Source: Planctomycetota bacterium (GTDB lineage Bacteria; Planctomycetota; Uabimicrobiia; Uabimicrobiales; JABWCH01). Taken from it: DNA of 44,952 bases. The stretch spans positions 1-44,952 of the forward strand of contig JAGVGO010000112.1 of the NCBI GenBank assembly GCA_020057085.1, written 5' to 3'. This document shows, in pieces, positions 24,127 to 33,400 of this stretch (positions are counted from its first letter, which is position 1; the number at the start of each line of letters is the position of its first letter). Made by a program: the position numbers and the translations under genes. Below the pieces are notes generated by a model. The model was not told the origin of the DNA and made no database searches. It saw only the letters and a list, made by a program, of their open reading frames with translations.

Positions 24127-26946
24127 ATGCGATTTAGTCAACTATGGCTGTTTTTGTGGATTTTCGTAGCGTTTGCCGTGAGTCAGGAGGCAACGGAATT
24201 ACTGGACAAAGGCAAAGAATCTCTCAACACCGGTGCTTATGACATGGCACAACAGCACCTCGAAAAAGCGGTGGAAAAAACGGAAGCCGCTCGCGTGCCC
24301 TTGCTGCATCTTTACCGCCTGATCGGCGAATATGACAAGGCACTCGCCATGAGCGACAAAATAGCTGAAGGCAAAGAGAAAGGGTACGGCAAGATGTTGC
24401 GCGGCGAAATTCTCATGGATCTGGGGCGCTACGATGAAGCCAGGGAGTCGTTTCTCGACGCTTACCAACTTCTGCCCGACAGCATTGCCGTACAGGGCAA
24501 CCTCGGTCTCTACTACTTTACCCGCGGCCAGCGGGATAAATATCTCTCCTATTTTTCCAGGCTATTCGACAAATATAAGGTGGCCAACAAATATACGCCG
24601 GAAGAACTGGTTCACCTGTCTCGCGCCAGTTATATCTATTGCATGAAAAGCGACGAAGTGGATCGCGACAACACTCTGGAGATTTTGGTGCAAAAGATGT
24701 TGCCACGCGCCATCCAAGAAGACAAATATTGCTTCGAGGCCTACCGTCTACAGGCCGACATTTTGCTCGATGCCTTCAATAGCAGTGGTGCCGGCAATGC
24801 CATCAAGGAAGCTATGGAACTCAACGCCCACCATCCGGCCTTGCTCGTGGCGCAGGCCATTTGCCAGACACAAAAGTTCGGCGACCGTTCGCAGGTGATC
24901 CCTACCCTGCAGCATGCCCTGCGTATCAACCCCAAGCTGATTGAGGCGCTAAACCTCGAGGCGGCGATCTATCTGTCGGACGAGGAATATGACAAAGCGG
25001 AGGCGGTTTTGGAAAGAACGCTTGCCAGCAATGCCAACCACCTGCCTACACTCTCGCTCATGGCCGCGTTCTATTACATGCGTGGCCGCAACACGGCTTA
25101 CGAAAGCACCTGCCAGAAGGTGCTTGCCATCAATCCCATTTACGGCGATCTTTATCTCACGCTGGCCAACATGATCATCTGCAAACGCCAGTTCAGCGAT
25201 GCCGCCGCTTTTAGCCGTCGCGCCATCGAACTCGACCCGTTTTTGTGGCACGCCTACATGGAACTGGGAGCCAATCTGATGCGGCTTGGCCAGGAGAAAG
25301 AGGCAGAGAAATACCTGCGCAAATTATGGGACGAATACAGCCTCCACACCCAGAGCAACAACACCCTAAAATTGCTCAACAAATACCAGGAATTCAAGGT
25401 GTTCGATATCCCCAATTTTAAAATCCGCCTGCACGTGAGCGAGGCGGAAACCATGCTGCCACTCGTGAGCGAGTTGTTGCAGCAAGCCTACACGACCCTT
25501 TCACAGAAATACCAGTTTAAGCCGGAAGGGACGATCTTGTTCGAGCTGTTCCCAGAACACAATGATTTCTCGGTGCGCACCATCGGACTCGAATCGCTCG
25601 GTGCAACGGGTGCCTGCTTTGGCCAGGTGGTGGTGGAGGTGTCGCCGCGTGCCGGCCTCAGAGAAATGAACTGGGCATCGGTGGCGTGGCACGAATTCAC
25701 CCACGTCATCACGCTCCAGCTTACCAATTATCAGGTTCCGCGTTGGTTCACCGAAGGACTGTCCGAATTCGCCGAACACGAACGCAATGCCTCCTGCCAC
25801 CGCGCGCTCGATCTCGAACTTTATTCCGCTTACTGCAGCGGCATGTTGCGCGGCATGGCAGATCTCAACGCTGGCTTCACACGTCCAAAGTATGGGCAGG
25901 AGATCGTTGTCTGCTACTACCAGGCCGGGCTTATCGTCCAGTTTATCGCCGAAACCAAAGGTTTTGACAAGATTCTCGAAATGCTCAAGCTCTACCGCCA
26001 GGAGAAAAAAGACAGCGAAGTGATCAAAACCGTGTTCGGCATGACCCTCAAAGAGTTCGACGACGTTTTTCTGGCCTGGCTCAAAGCGTCCGTATTCGAT
26101 CACATGGCCGTTTTCCCCGGCATTGATCCGCACGAGATCGCCGATTTGCAGGACCAACTGTTCGAGGATGCCAACAATGTCGAGGCATGCCGCAGATTGA
26201 GCCTAGGCTACTTGCAGCAGGGCCGCTACCGTGATAGCGAAATTTACGCCAGCAAATTGCTTACCCTTGCTCCACAAGACGCCGCCACCTACGACATTCT
26301 AGGGTATCTGGCTTTCCATCAGCACAATATGAAACAGGCGCAGAAAGTGCTGGAAAAGGCGGTAGAACTTGGTTCTCGCAACTTTTACACCCATTCGGTA
26401 CTAGGCGATCTCTACGCGCAGCAAAAGAAATTCGACAAGGCTGTGCGTGCCTACGAGACTGCCAAGACAAGTTTTCCGGCCTATGTGCGACCGGACAATC
26501 CGTATGAAAAGCTGGCCAAATTGTATGTGGCGTTAGGTCAACGGGAGAAGGCATGGGGCGAGATGGAGGCTTACCTCGCGCGTGAAGGCTACGACTTCCC
26601 CAACCGGCTCCGATTGGGTGAAGAGTTTGTCAAGCACAAGAAGTATGACAAGGCGCTCCGCCTATTACTCGAAGCGCGCGATATCAATCCTTTTGAAGTG
26701 AAATTGCACATGCTGCTCGCCCAGGCACAGCGCGCACGGAAGGAGTGGCAGAACGCGAAGTTTTCTTACTTGCTGGCGCTCACTCTGACACCGGTAAAAG
26801 AAAAACCTCCGCTCTATGTGGAAGTAGCGGAGATGTGCTTTGAGCTCAAGCAATTCGACGAAGCCAGGCAATATGTGGAAAAAGCTCTCACGCAAAGGCC
26901 CGACGACAAGCGTGCCCAAGATTTATTGCACAAACTGCCGAAATGA
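24127..26946 (+). CDS. Exported TPR protein with gluzincin-type metallopeptidase domain
   Basis: A 939-aa protein. A signal peptide (residues 1-19) leads into N-terminal TPR repeats (about 25-430). A peptidase-MA-like domain follows with H522-E-F-T-H526 and a third ligand candidate E543 in WFTEGLSEF, the gluzincin pattern. A second set of TPRs (about 690-935) ends it. It may degrade or trim envelope proteins bound by the TPRs. AAAGGAGCAAAG stands before the ATG. It is in an operon with the kinase, suggesting the kinase controls or senses it. It ends 9 bp from the convergent permease gene. Confidence 0.88.
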   Translation: MRFSQLWLFLWIFVAFAVSQEATELLDKGKESLNTGAYDMAQQHLEKAVEKTEAARVPLLHLYRLIGEYDKALAMSDKIAEGKEKGYGKMLRGEILMDLGRYDEARESFLDAYQLLPDSIAVQGNLGLYYFTRGQRDKYLSYFSRLFDKYKVANKYTPEELVHLSRASYIYCMKSDEVDRDNTLEILVQKMLPRAIQEDKYCFEAYRLQADILLDAFNSSGAGNAIKEAMELNAHHPALLVAQAICQTQKFGDRSQVIPTLQHALRINPKLIEALNLEAAIYLSDEEYDKAEAVLERTLASNANHLPTLSLMAAFYYMRGRNTAYESTCQKVLAINPIYGDLYLTLANMIICKRQFSDAAAFSRRAIELDPFLWHAYMELGANLMRLGQEKEAEKYLRKLWDEYSLHTQSNNTLKLLNKYQEFKVFDIPNFKIRLHVSEAETMLPLVSELLQQAYTTLSQKYQFKPEGTILFELFPEHNDFSVRTIGLESLGATGACFGQVVVEVSPRAGLREMNWASVAWHEFTHVITLQLTNYQVPRWFTEGLSEFAEHERNASCHRALDLELYSAYCSGMLRGMADLNAGFTRPKYGQEIVVCYYQAGLIVQFIAETKGFDKILEMLKLYRQEKKDSEVIKTVFGMTLKEFDDVFLAWLKASVFDHMAVFPGIDPHEIADLQDQLFEDANNVEACRRLSLGYLQQGRYRDSEIYASKLLTLAPQDAATYDILGYLAFHQHNMKQAQKVLEKAVELGSRNFYTHSVLGDLYAQQKKFDKAVRAYETAKTSFPAYVRPDNPYEKLAKLYVALGQREKAWGEMEAYLAREGYDFPNRLRLGEEFVKHKKYDKALRLLLEARDINPFEVKLHMLLAQAQRARKEWQNAKFSYLLALTLTPVKEKPPLYVEVAEMCFELKQFDEARQYVEKALTQRPDDKRAQDLLHKLPK

Positions 26947-26955
26947 TGGGCTTTC

Positions 26956-28068
26956 CTATGACAAACTCTTCTTGAAGGTACGTATGCTCAACGCCATCAG
27001 CACCAACCAGAACAGACAGAGGATGACAGCTTCGTCCCACAGCTCTATAAATCCGGCACCGCGAATGATGATGCCACGCAGCACTTCAAGAAAATAGGTG
27101 ACAGGAATAAAAAAACTCAGGGCGTAGATGCCAAGCGGCATGGTTTCACGCGGGAAGATGAAGCCAGAGAGCAAGATGGACGGCATGGTCATGAGAAAAG
27201 CGAACTGCATGGCCTGGGTCTGATTTTCCGCTATCGCCGAAATGAGGATACCCATACTGAGAGCGCACAGCAAGAAGATGAGAGAAAGTCCCATGAGCAA
27301 CAAGAGCGAGCCACGAATGGGCACCTGGAAGATGAAGTACATGATGGCCAACACCGACAGCGTTTCGAGAAAACCGATAATGGCATAGGGAATGAGTTTG
27401 CCCATGATGAGTCCGGCGCGCGACACCGGCGACACCAGGAGTTGCTCCCAGGTACCTCGTTCTTTCTCTCGCACCAGGGCAAAAGCCGTGAGAAACAGAG
27501 TGACGATCTGCATGATGATGCCGACAAGCCCCGGCACCATGAAGTTGGCGCTCTTCATGTCCTGGTTGAACAGCATACGAATGCGCACGTCAACGGCAAA
27601 TACCTGCGGCGAATTGACTTCAATGCCATTGCGCATGAGCGATTCGCGCAGCCCTAGCGACTGTGCTACGTTGAGCGCGCGCATGCCGATGGTGGAATCG
27701 GAGCCGTCAACGAGTACCAGGACGGCAGCCTGTTCGCCCCGCTGTAAACAGTTTGAGTAATCGGGCGGAATCTTGATCCCCACCTTGGCGCGACCGCTCA
27801 CGAGCGCCTGCATCAAATCCTGATCCGAATGCGCTTCGGCAATCACCTGGAAAAACTGGCTGTTCTCGAAGTGCTCGACGAGTAGCCTGCTTTCGCGCCG
27901 CTGGTCGAGGTTGTAGACCACGGTGGCGAAATCTTTGACATCCATGTCAACGGCATAGCCGAAGATGGTGAGCTGGATGATGGGGATGAGAAACATCACG
28001 ATCAGCGTCGCCGGATCGCGGCGCAACTGGATCAGCTCTTTGTAAAAAATTGCGGAAAACCCTTTCAT
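26956..28068 (-). CDS. ABC-2 type transporter permease (YhhJ/YbhR-like)
   Basis: A 370-aa permease. One N-terminal helix (FLIPIIQLTIFGYAV) is followed by a large extracytoplasmic domain (about 45-175), then five helices. It has the ABC-2 signature around LVREKERGTWEQLLVSPV, the coupling region, and IIIRGAGF near the end. This fits export of drugs or lipids, but no ATPase or second permease is seen nearby; they may be elsewhere. AAGGA lies 8 nt before the ATG, with a candidate promoter at 28132-28159. Confidence 0.9.
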   Translation of the reverse strand: MKGFSAIFYKELIQLRRDPATLIVMFLIPIIQLTIFGYAVDMDVKDFATVVYNLDQRRESRLLVEHFENSQFFQVIAEAHSDQDLMQALVSGRAKVGIKIPPDYSNCLQRGEQAAVLVLVDGSDSTIGMRALNVAQSLGLRESLMRNGIEVNSPQVFAVDVRIRMLFNQDMKSANFMVPGLVGIIMQIVTLFLTAFALVREKERGTWEQLLVSPVSRAGLIMGKLIPYAIIGFLETLSVLAIMYFIFQVPIRGSLLLLMGLSLIFLLCALSMGILISAIAENQTQAMQFAFLMTMPSILLSGFIFPRETMPLGIYALSFFIPVTYFLEVLRGIIIRGAGFIELWDEAVILCLFWLVLMALSIRTFKKSLS

Positions 28069-28131
28069 GCGCTAGTCCTTACTGCTTATTGCTACAAAGT
28101 CTCCCAACATCATAAACATCCTATTCCCTAC

Positions 28132-28159
28132 AATATATCATTTCTCGTATGCAAGTCAA
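28132..28159 (-). promoter_or_regulatory. Candidate sigma70 promoter of the permease gene
   Basis: Minus-strand TTGACT, 16-bp spacer, TATATT. The leader to the ATG at 28068 would be about 57 nt. Confidence 0.6.
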
Positions 28160-28244
28160 TAGAGAAGCGCAGTAAAGCATGGCCTCCATAACGGAGGCGA
28201 AAGTAACACAAGAGAGCCAGTAAATGTGGCAGTCAAATTTTTTG

Positions 28245-28273
28245 TTGGCAATCGGCGAAAAATGTGTTGTAAT
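28245..28273 (+). promoter_or_regulatory. Candidate sigma70 promoter of the thioredoxin-like gene
   Basis: TTGGCA, 17-bp spacer, TGTAAT. The leader would be about 36 nt, and TAAGGAGATA follows just before the ATG at 28316. Confidence 0.6.
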
Positions 28274-28315
28274 ATGGCAGTTATCTTGCGTTGTTTATTT
28301 TAAGGAGATATTTTC

Positions 28316-29068
28316 ATGTTACAAAAACTATCAGTGTTGGTATTGTCTTTGTGTCTGTTCAGCACTGTGGCTGCCGAGCCGTTGAACTGGTTTACCGAAC
28401 CTACCGCGGCATTTGCCAAGGCTCAGGCAACCGGTAAACCGATTTTTACCGATGTGTTCACTACCTGGTGCAGTTGGTGCAAAAAACTTGATGAGGAAAC
28501 CTTCAGTACGCCAGAATTCCAGGCCGAAGCAGCCCGCTTCGTCTTGCTCAAGGTGGACGGCGACAAGTACCCTACTTTCAAAACACAACATGGTGTGCCC
28601 GGTTACCCGACCATGCTGTTCCTGAACGCAGAGGACCAGGAAATCCATACCAAGGTCGTCGGCTTTAAGACAGCCGATAAACTGGTGCCGATCATGAAAG
28701 AAGTACCCGCTTCCGTCGCGCCGCAAATGACCAGCGATATTAGCTGGTACACCGTGCCGGAGAAGGCTTTTGAAGCGGCCAAGGCGCAGCGCAAACCGAT
28801 CTTCACCGATGTGTTCACCACCTGGTGCCATTGGTGCAAGAAACTCGATGAAGAAACCTTCAGCGCACCACAATTCCATGCCGAAGCAGCCCGCTTTATC
28901 CTGCTCAAGGTAGATGGCGACCAGTATAGCGAATTTGTGTTGAAATATAGCGTGTCCGGCTATCCTACTATGCTGTTCCTGAACGGCGATGGCCAGGAAA
29001 TCCATGCCAAGGCCGTCGGCTTTAAGACAGCCGATAAACTGGTGCCGATCATGAAGGAAGTGAAGTAA
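28316..29068 (+). CDS. Exported tandem thioredoxin-like protein (CSWC + CHWC)
   Basis: A 250-aa protein. A signal peptide (about 1-20) precedes two near-identical thioredoxin-fold domains (about 22-125 and 140-250). Each has FTDVFTTWCxWCKKLDEETF: the redox pairs are C52-C55 (CSWC) and C171-C174 (CHWC). Both domains end in GFKTADKLVPIMKEV. Long stretches are almost identical in DNA too, pointing to a recent duplication or gene conversion. It probably acts as a periplasmic reductase or isomerase. A strong Shine-Dalgarno (AAGGAG) and promoter precede it, and terminators follow, so it is monocistronic. Confidence 0.93.
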   Translation: MLQKLSVLVLSLCLFSTVAAEPLNWFTEPTAAFAKAQATGKPIFTDVFTTWCSWCKKLDEETFSTPEFQAEAARFVLLKVDGDKYPTFKTQHGVPGYPTMLFLNAEDQEIHTKVVGFKTADKLVPIMKEVPASVAPQMTSDISWYTVPEKAFEAAKAQRKPIFTDVFTTWCHWCKKLDEETFSAPQFHAEAARFILLKVDGDQYSEFVLKYSVSGYPTMLFLNGDGQEIHAKAVGFKTADKLVPIMKEVK

Positions 29069-29092
29069 CTCTTCGTCCATTCTAAGTCAATG

Positions 29093-29139
29093 ACCCCGCC
29101 CACGAGGGGCTGCTTTGTACCCACAAGAGGCGGGGTTTT
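29093..29139 (+). terminator. Candidate terminator hairpin after the thioredoxin-like gene
   Basis: ACCCCGCC and GGCGGGGT pair around a 28-nt loop and are followed by TTTC. The loop is long, so this is weaker than the hairpin at 29156. Confidence 0.5.
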
Positions 29140-29155
29140 CTGCAATGTTTTCTAT

Positions 29156-29187
29156 AAAAAAGGCAGACGTCGCGTCTGCCTTTTTTT
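29156..29187. terminator. Rho-independent terminator (bidirectional)
   Basis: A perfect 8-bp GC-rich stem (GGCAGACG / CGTCTGCC, loop TCG) is flanked by six A on the left and seven T on the right, so it can stop transcription from both sides. Confidence 0.9.
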
Positions 29188-29317
29188 GTTTTAAGGCGAC
29201 TCCAAAAAATAAAAGAAACCGGCACCGCCGGATGGGTGGGGTAGAAAATCAGCTATTAAACCTAAACGTGACACGTTGACACCCATTTCCAGATTTGTCT
29301 AGGTTTGGGAGAGCGGC

Positions 29318-30265
29318 ATGCTACTCATTGTCAATCTCAACCCGTGCCTGGAACGCATCTACACCATGCGCGGTTTTCGCTTGAACGAAGTGCATCGCAC
29401 AGGAGAAGTGCTGGTGCAGGCCGGCGGCAAAGGGATCAACGTCGCGCGCGCCACGCGCACACTAGGCGGTACTTGCCTTGTTACCGGCGTACTGGGCGGC
29501 TATGCCGGACAACATGTCACCGCGGACCTGAAGCACGCAGGCATTGTCTACGATTTCTCTCCGATCAGCCAGGAAACACGCACTTGTATTGCAATTATCG
29601 ATCCTCTAGGCCAGACCCAGACGGTGGTGAATGAAAGCGGCCCCGCGGTGTCGGACGGTGAAGCCGCTCATTTTGTCGCCCAATTCGCACATCTCTTGCC
29701 AAGTGCCAGACTGGTGGTACTTGCCGGCAGTCTGCCGCAAGGTATTGTCCCCTGCATGTACGGCGATCTCATTCGCCTGGCGAGTGAAAAAAAACTGGCA
29801 TGTGTGGTGGACGCCAGCGGCGAAGCCCTGCGCGCGGGTATTGCCGCGCGGCCATTTATGGTCAAGGTAAACGTGCGGGAGATAAGCGAGATATGGCATG
29901 CACCTGAGCTGGTTCCTCAAGCTATGGCCGGCGATATGGCCAGTCTCATCGCCCGTTGCCGGCTGTTGCTTGATGATGGCGTCGCGCATGTAGTAGTCAC
30001 ACTGGGCGTGCTTGGTGCTCTGTGGGTGAGCAAGGAAGAGACATGGTGGGCCAAGCCCCCCCAAATAACAGTGGTAAACGCGATCGGGTCGGGAGATGCT
30101 TTTACCGCAGGCGTCACCCACGCATGGTTGCAAGGTAAACAGGTCGTTGACATGTTGACGGCGGGCGTGGCAGCGGGCACTGCCAACGCCACGCTAGGCG
30201 GGCTACGCTTTAGCCTGGAAATTTACCAGGCTTTAAGTTCGCAGATTGCAACTGTGCGCATGTAG
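29318..30265 (+). CDS. PfkB-family sugar kinase (1-phosphofructokinase/tagatose-6-phosphate kinase-like)
   Basis: A 315-aa ribokinase-fold kinase. The N-terminal NLNPCLERIY and QAGGKGINVA motifs are those of the FruK/LacC/PfkB subgroup. The C-terminal signature IGSGDAFTAG holds the catalytic base D260 and anion hole. It transfers phosphate from ATP to a hexose phosphate; the exact sugar cannot be told. A GGGAGAG precedes the ATG. TTGACA at 29276 is a possible -35, but the -10 is poor. No phosphotransferase-system genes are near, so it may serve general glycolysis. Confidence 0.9.
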   Translation: MLLIVNLNPCLERIYTMRGFRLNEVHRTGEVLVQAGGKGINVARATRTLGGTCLVTGVLGGYAGQHVTADLKHAGIVYDFSPISQETRTCIAIIDPLGQTQTVVNESGPAVSDGEAAHFVAQFAHLLPSARLVVLAGSLPQGIVPCMYGDLIRLASEKKLACVVDASGEALRAGIAARPFMVKVNVREISEIWHAPELVPQAMAGDMASLIARCRLLLDDGVAHVVVTLGVLGALWVSKEETWWAKPPQITVVNAIGSGDAFTAGVTHAWLQGKQVVDMLTAGVAAGTANATLGGLRFSLEIYQALSSQIATVRM

Positions 30266-30447
30266 CTACAGCAACGAGTAGATTCCCATGCACACGACTT
30301 TACGCATCGCGGTTTTGCTAGCACTTTGCTCGTCGGCTACGGTGCCTCGCGCGTGCGTGAGCTCTCCCGCAAATTGTTTGCATCTCCAGGCAAACGATTG
30401 TATACTTGGGAAAAAGGCAACACACATAGGGAGTAACGAGGAATATT

Positions 30448-33400
30448 ATGTCGCAGGAAAAAGAAGCACAGCCGACAGCTAAAACGCCTATGGAAGAAAT
30501 TGTCGGCATCAATCAAGCGATAGCCGAACATGTCCATAAAGGCAGTTTGGTGCCGGAGGAAATTGCCAAACATCTTTTGACCAAATGCAACAGTTCGCAT
30601 CTGCATTTGGGGCAGACGCTCGTCAAAGAGGGTCACCTCAAGATGTCGCAATTGGTCAAAATCATGCAGACAATCGGCGCCCAAAGTAAGGCGGGGGTCA
30701 GCACTGCGGTTGCTTCCCTGCCACGCCAGGAAAAAAGTGGGCTGGTAGGAAGCACTTTCGGCAACTACGAAATCGTGAAAGAACTTGGACGCGGCGGTAT
30801 GGGCGTGGTCTACCAGGCGCGCCAGATCAACACCGGGCAGACCATGGCATTGAAGCTATTGTTGAGTGGGCCGGGGGCAGATGTGGTGCAGGTGCAGCGT
30901 TTCTTGCGTGAATCGAAAACCACGGCCAGTCTCGAACATCCCAATATCATTCGCATCTATGACATCGGCGAGGAAGCAGGCTACCATTATTTCACCATGC
31001 AATTCGTAGATGGCGGCACGTTCGAACATGTGCTGGAACGTCCCGATGTGGCACTCGAGCAGAAGCTCGACATTTTCAGCAAGATATGCTACGCCCTGCA
31101 ACATGCTCACGCGCACAAAATAATTCATCGAGATCTTAAACCGTCCAATATCCTTATGGACAAAAACGGCGTCCCTTTCTTGAGCGATTTCGGCCTGGCC
31201 AAGTCACTCGATAGCGATTCGCGTCTGACACAGACCGGCAGTGTCCTGGGTACACCGTTCTATATGTCACCGGAGCAGGTCAAAGGTGACAGGCGCAAGA
31301 TAGACTCACGCAGCGATGTTTACAGTCTGGGCATCATGCTTTACCAGATCATTACCGGCAAGGTACCGTTTGTCGCCGAAGTATTGCCGGAGCTTTATCG
31401 CAAAATCGCCGAAGAAGAGGCAGCGTTCCCTGATATTGCCCTGCCGCCTGCGCTCAAGGCTATCTGCAGCAAGGCTATCGAAAAAAAACCCGACCTCCGT
31501 TATACTTCGGCAGCCGAACTGGGCGACGATGTGAACCGTTTTGTTGCCGGCAAAAAAACTCTGGCACAAAAATTTGTGGCTAAAAGAGCATGGGGCAACG
31601 CCATCCGCCGTTACCGCCGACAGTTAATCGCTGCCGTGTGGGTGGCCGGCGTAAGTATGCTCGCGGCCATGGCCATGTTGATGTTCCACCAGCAGAAGAA
31701 TAAAGAGGCTGCCGCGCGCGCCGCCTACGCAGCACAGATACAGGCTATAACGGAAGAATTACAGGGATGCTACGATGAAGGCACGAGAAAACTCGGCGAC
31801 AATCCGGAGGAGGCATGCCTTTATTTCGAACATGGCCTGCAAATAGTCAGCAGGGAACAAGCCAAAGGGGATAAATCGCTCCTGGCCAGAAGTAAAGCTG
31901 AAGAGATGGCAGCTCGTTTGCACGTGGCTGCCGTAGATGCCTATTTCCGCGCCGGCCACTATCGTCAGAGTTATGAAATGGGCGACCGCTTGCTACACAG
32001 AGATTCTCTTGCCGAACGCGAACGCATCATGTGGCAAACCGCCTGCTCTGCTTACGCGGGTGAGTTGTTCCGTGAGGCCGAGGAATATTTTGGCAAACTG
32101 TCGCCAATGTATGAGACAAAAGCACGGCAGCAGAGTCTCAGCCTCGAAGAAGAAGAATATTACATCGGCAGCATTTACCACCTCGGGTTGATCAATTTTC
32201 AGCGGGAGCAATGGCCACAAGCGCAGCAGCACTTCAAACAAGCTCTCACGCTGCACGCCAGCAACAACAAGCCTTATTCGTTTGTACCGCTTTTGCAATT
32301 GCACTATTGCGCGACGCTGGTCGTTGATATCGAACAAAAATTGGGCCCGCAGACGGCGCAAGAAATACAGGCTTATTTACAGCCACAACAGGAGGCGCTC
32401 TCCCCGCAATTCTATCGCGAAGTAGAGGCCAGATATTGGCTGCTGCTGGCGCAATCCGGCGAGGGAGAAGAGGCCAAACGTTGGGCACGGCAGACGGTGG
32501 CGGTGATCGCCGAATGTCTGGCACAAGGCGCTGAAAAAGCGGAGTTCTATTACATCCGCGGCAGGGCAAATCATATTCTGGGCAGCTATCCACAGGCCAA
32601 AAGCGATTTTGTCACCGCCTCGGAATTCGAGGATAGCTCGAGCAAGTTCAACTATATGAGCGCCCAGCTTGAACTTTTCAACGACTACCTGGAACCGAAC
32701 GGTTTCCAGAATTACTACATGGAATTTTTGCGCGATGTGGAAAAAAATATCCGTGTGCGTCCCAATCTGTTTGCCCAGGAATATGCCAAATTGCGCCGTT
32801 ATTGCCTGGCCAGCCAGTTCGGTATGAGCAAGCGTATCGAATTTTCGCAGACTCGTTTGCAAGAGTTGTGTCAGTTGCTGGACAGCTCGTCACAGATTCG
32901 CCAGGTAGCGGAGGTCACGCTGTCGGCCATGTCTCCCACGGCACAAGTGGTAAGAGCTTTGCAGAACAAGATAGAAGAAGCGCCGAGCGACAATAAACGG
33001 CAACTGCTGCGCGAGCTGTGCCACAAGGTGGAAGAAACGGAGCGTAAACGCCTGATGCAGAGGCTTCTCGTCGAGCTTAGCCAACTGCAACCTTACGGCA
33101 GAATCTGGAAGCTCCGCCAGTTCTGCAACGCCGAGACAATAGAGTTTCTGCAAAGTGTATTTGCCGATCGTCAACAGTCTCTCTTTTTGCGTTTTCTTGC
33201 TGGCCGCGTGCTGGTCAACATACCTTTGCTCGAGACGCGCAAGTCCCTATGGCAAAAGTATGCGAAGGGCACAGACGACATAGTCACCACGGTTTTGGCT
33301 CTGCGTCTCTTGCAAGAGATTTCTTTTATCACCGTGTTGGAAGAGATCGAGCCGGTGCGTACATTGGTCAACATCATGGAAAAAGGTCAAATAGAGCAAC

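Noticed and set aside
29276-29305. Promoter with perfect TTGACA before the PfkB gene
   Set aside because: No acceptable -10 lies at 16-18 bp; TAGGTT matches poorly.
30378-30406. Promoter TTGCAT-17-TATACT before the giant kinase
   Set aside because: The -35 matches only three of six consensus positions, so it was too weak to list.
30288-30482. Rightward 64-codon frame with a hydrophobic start, after the PfkB gene
   Set aside because: It has no clear Shine-Dalgarno and overlaps the well-supported start of the giant kinase; the signal-like stretch could be chance.
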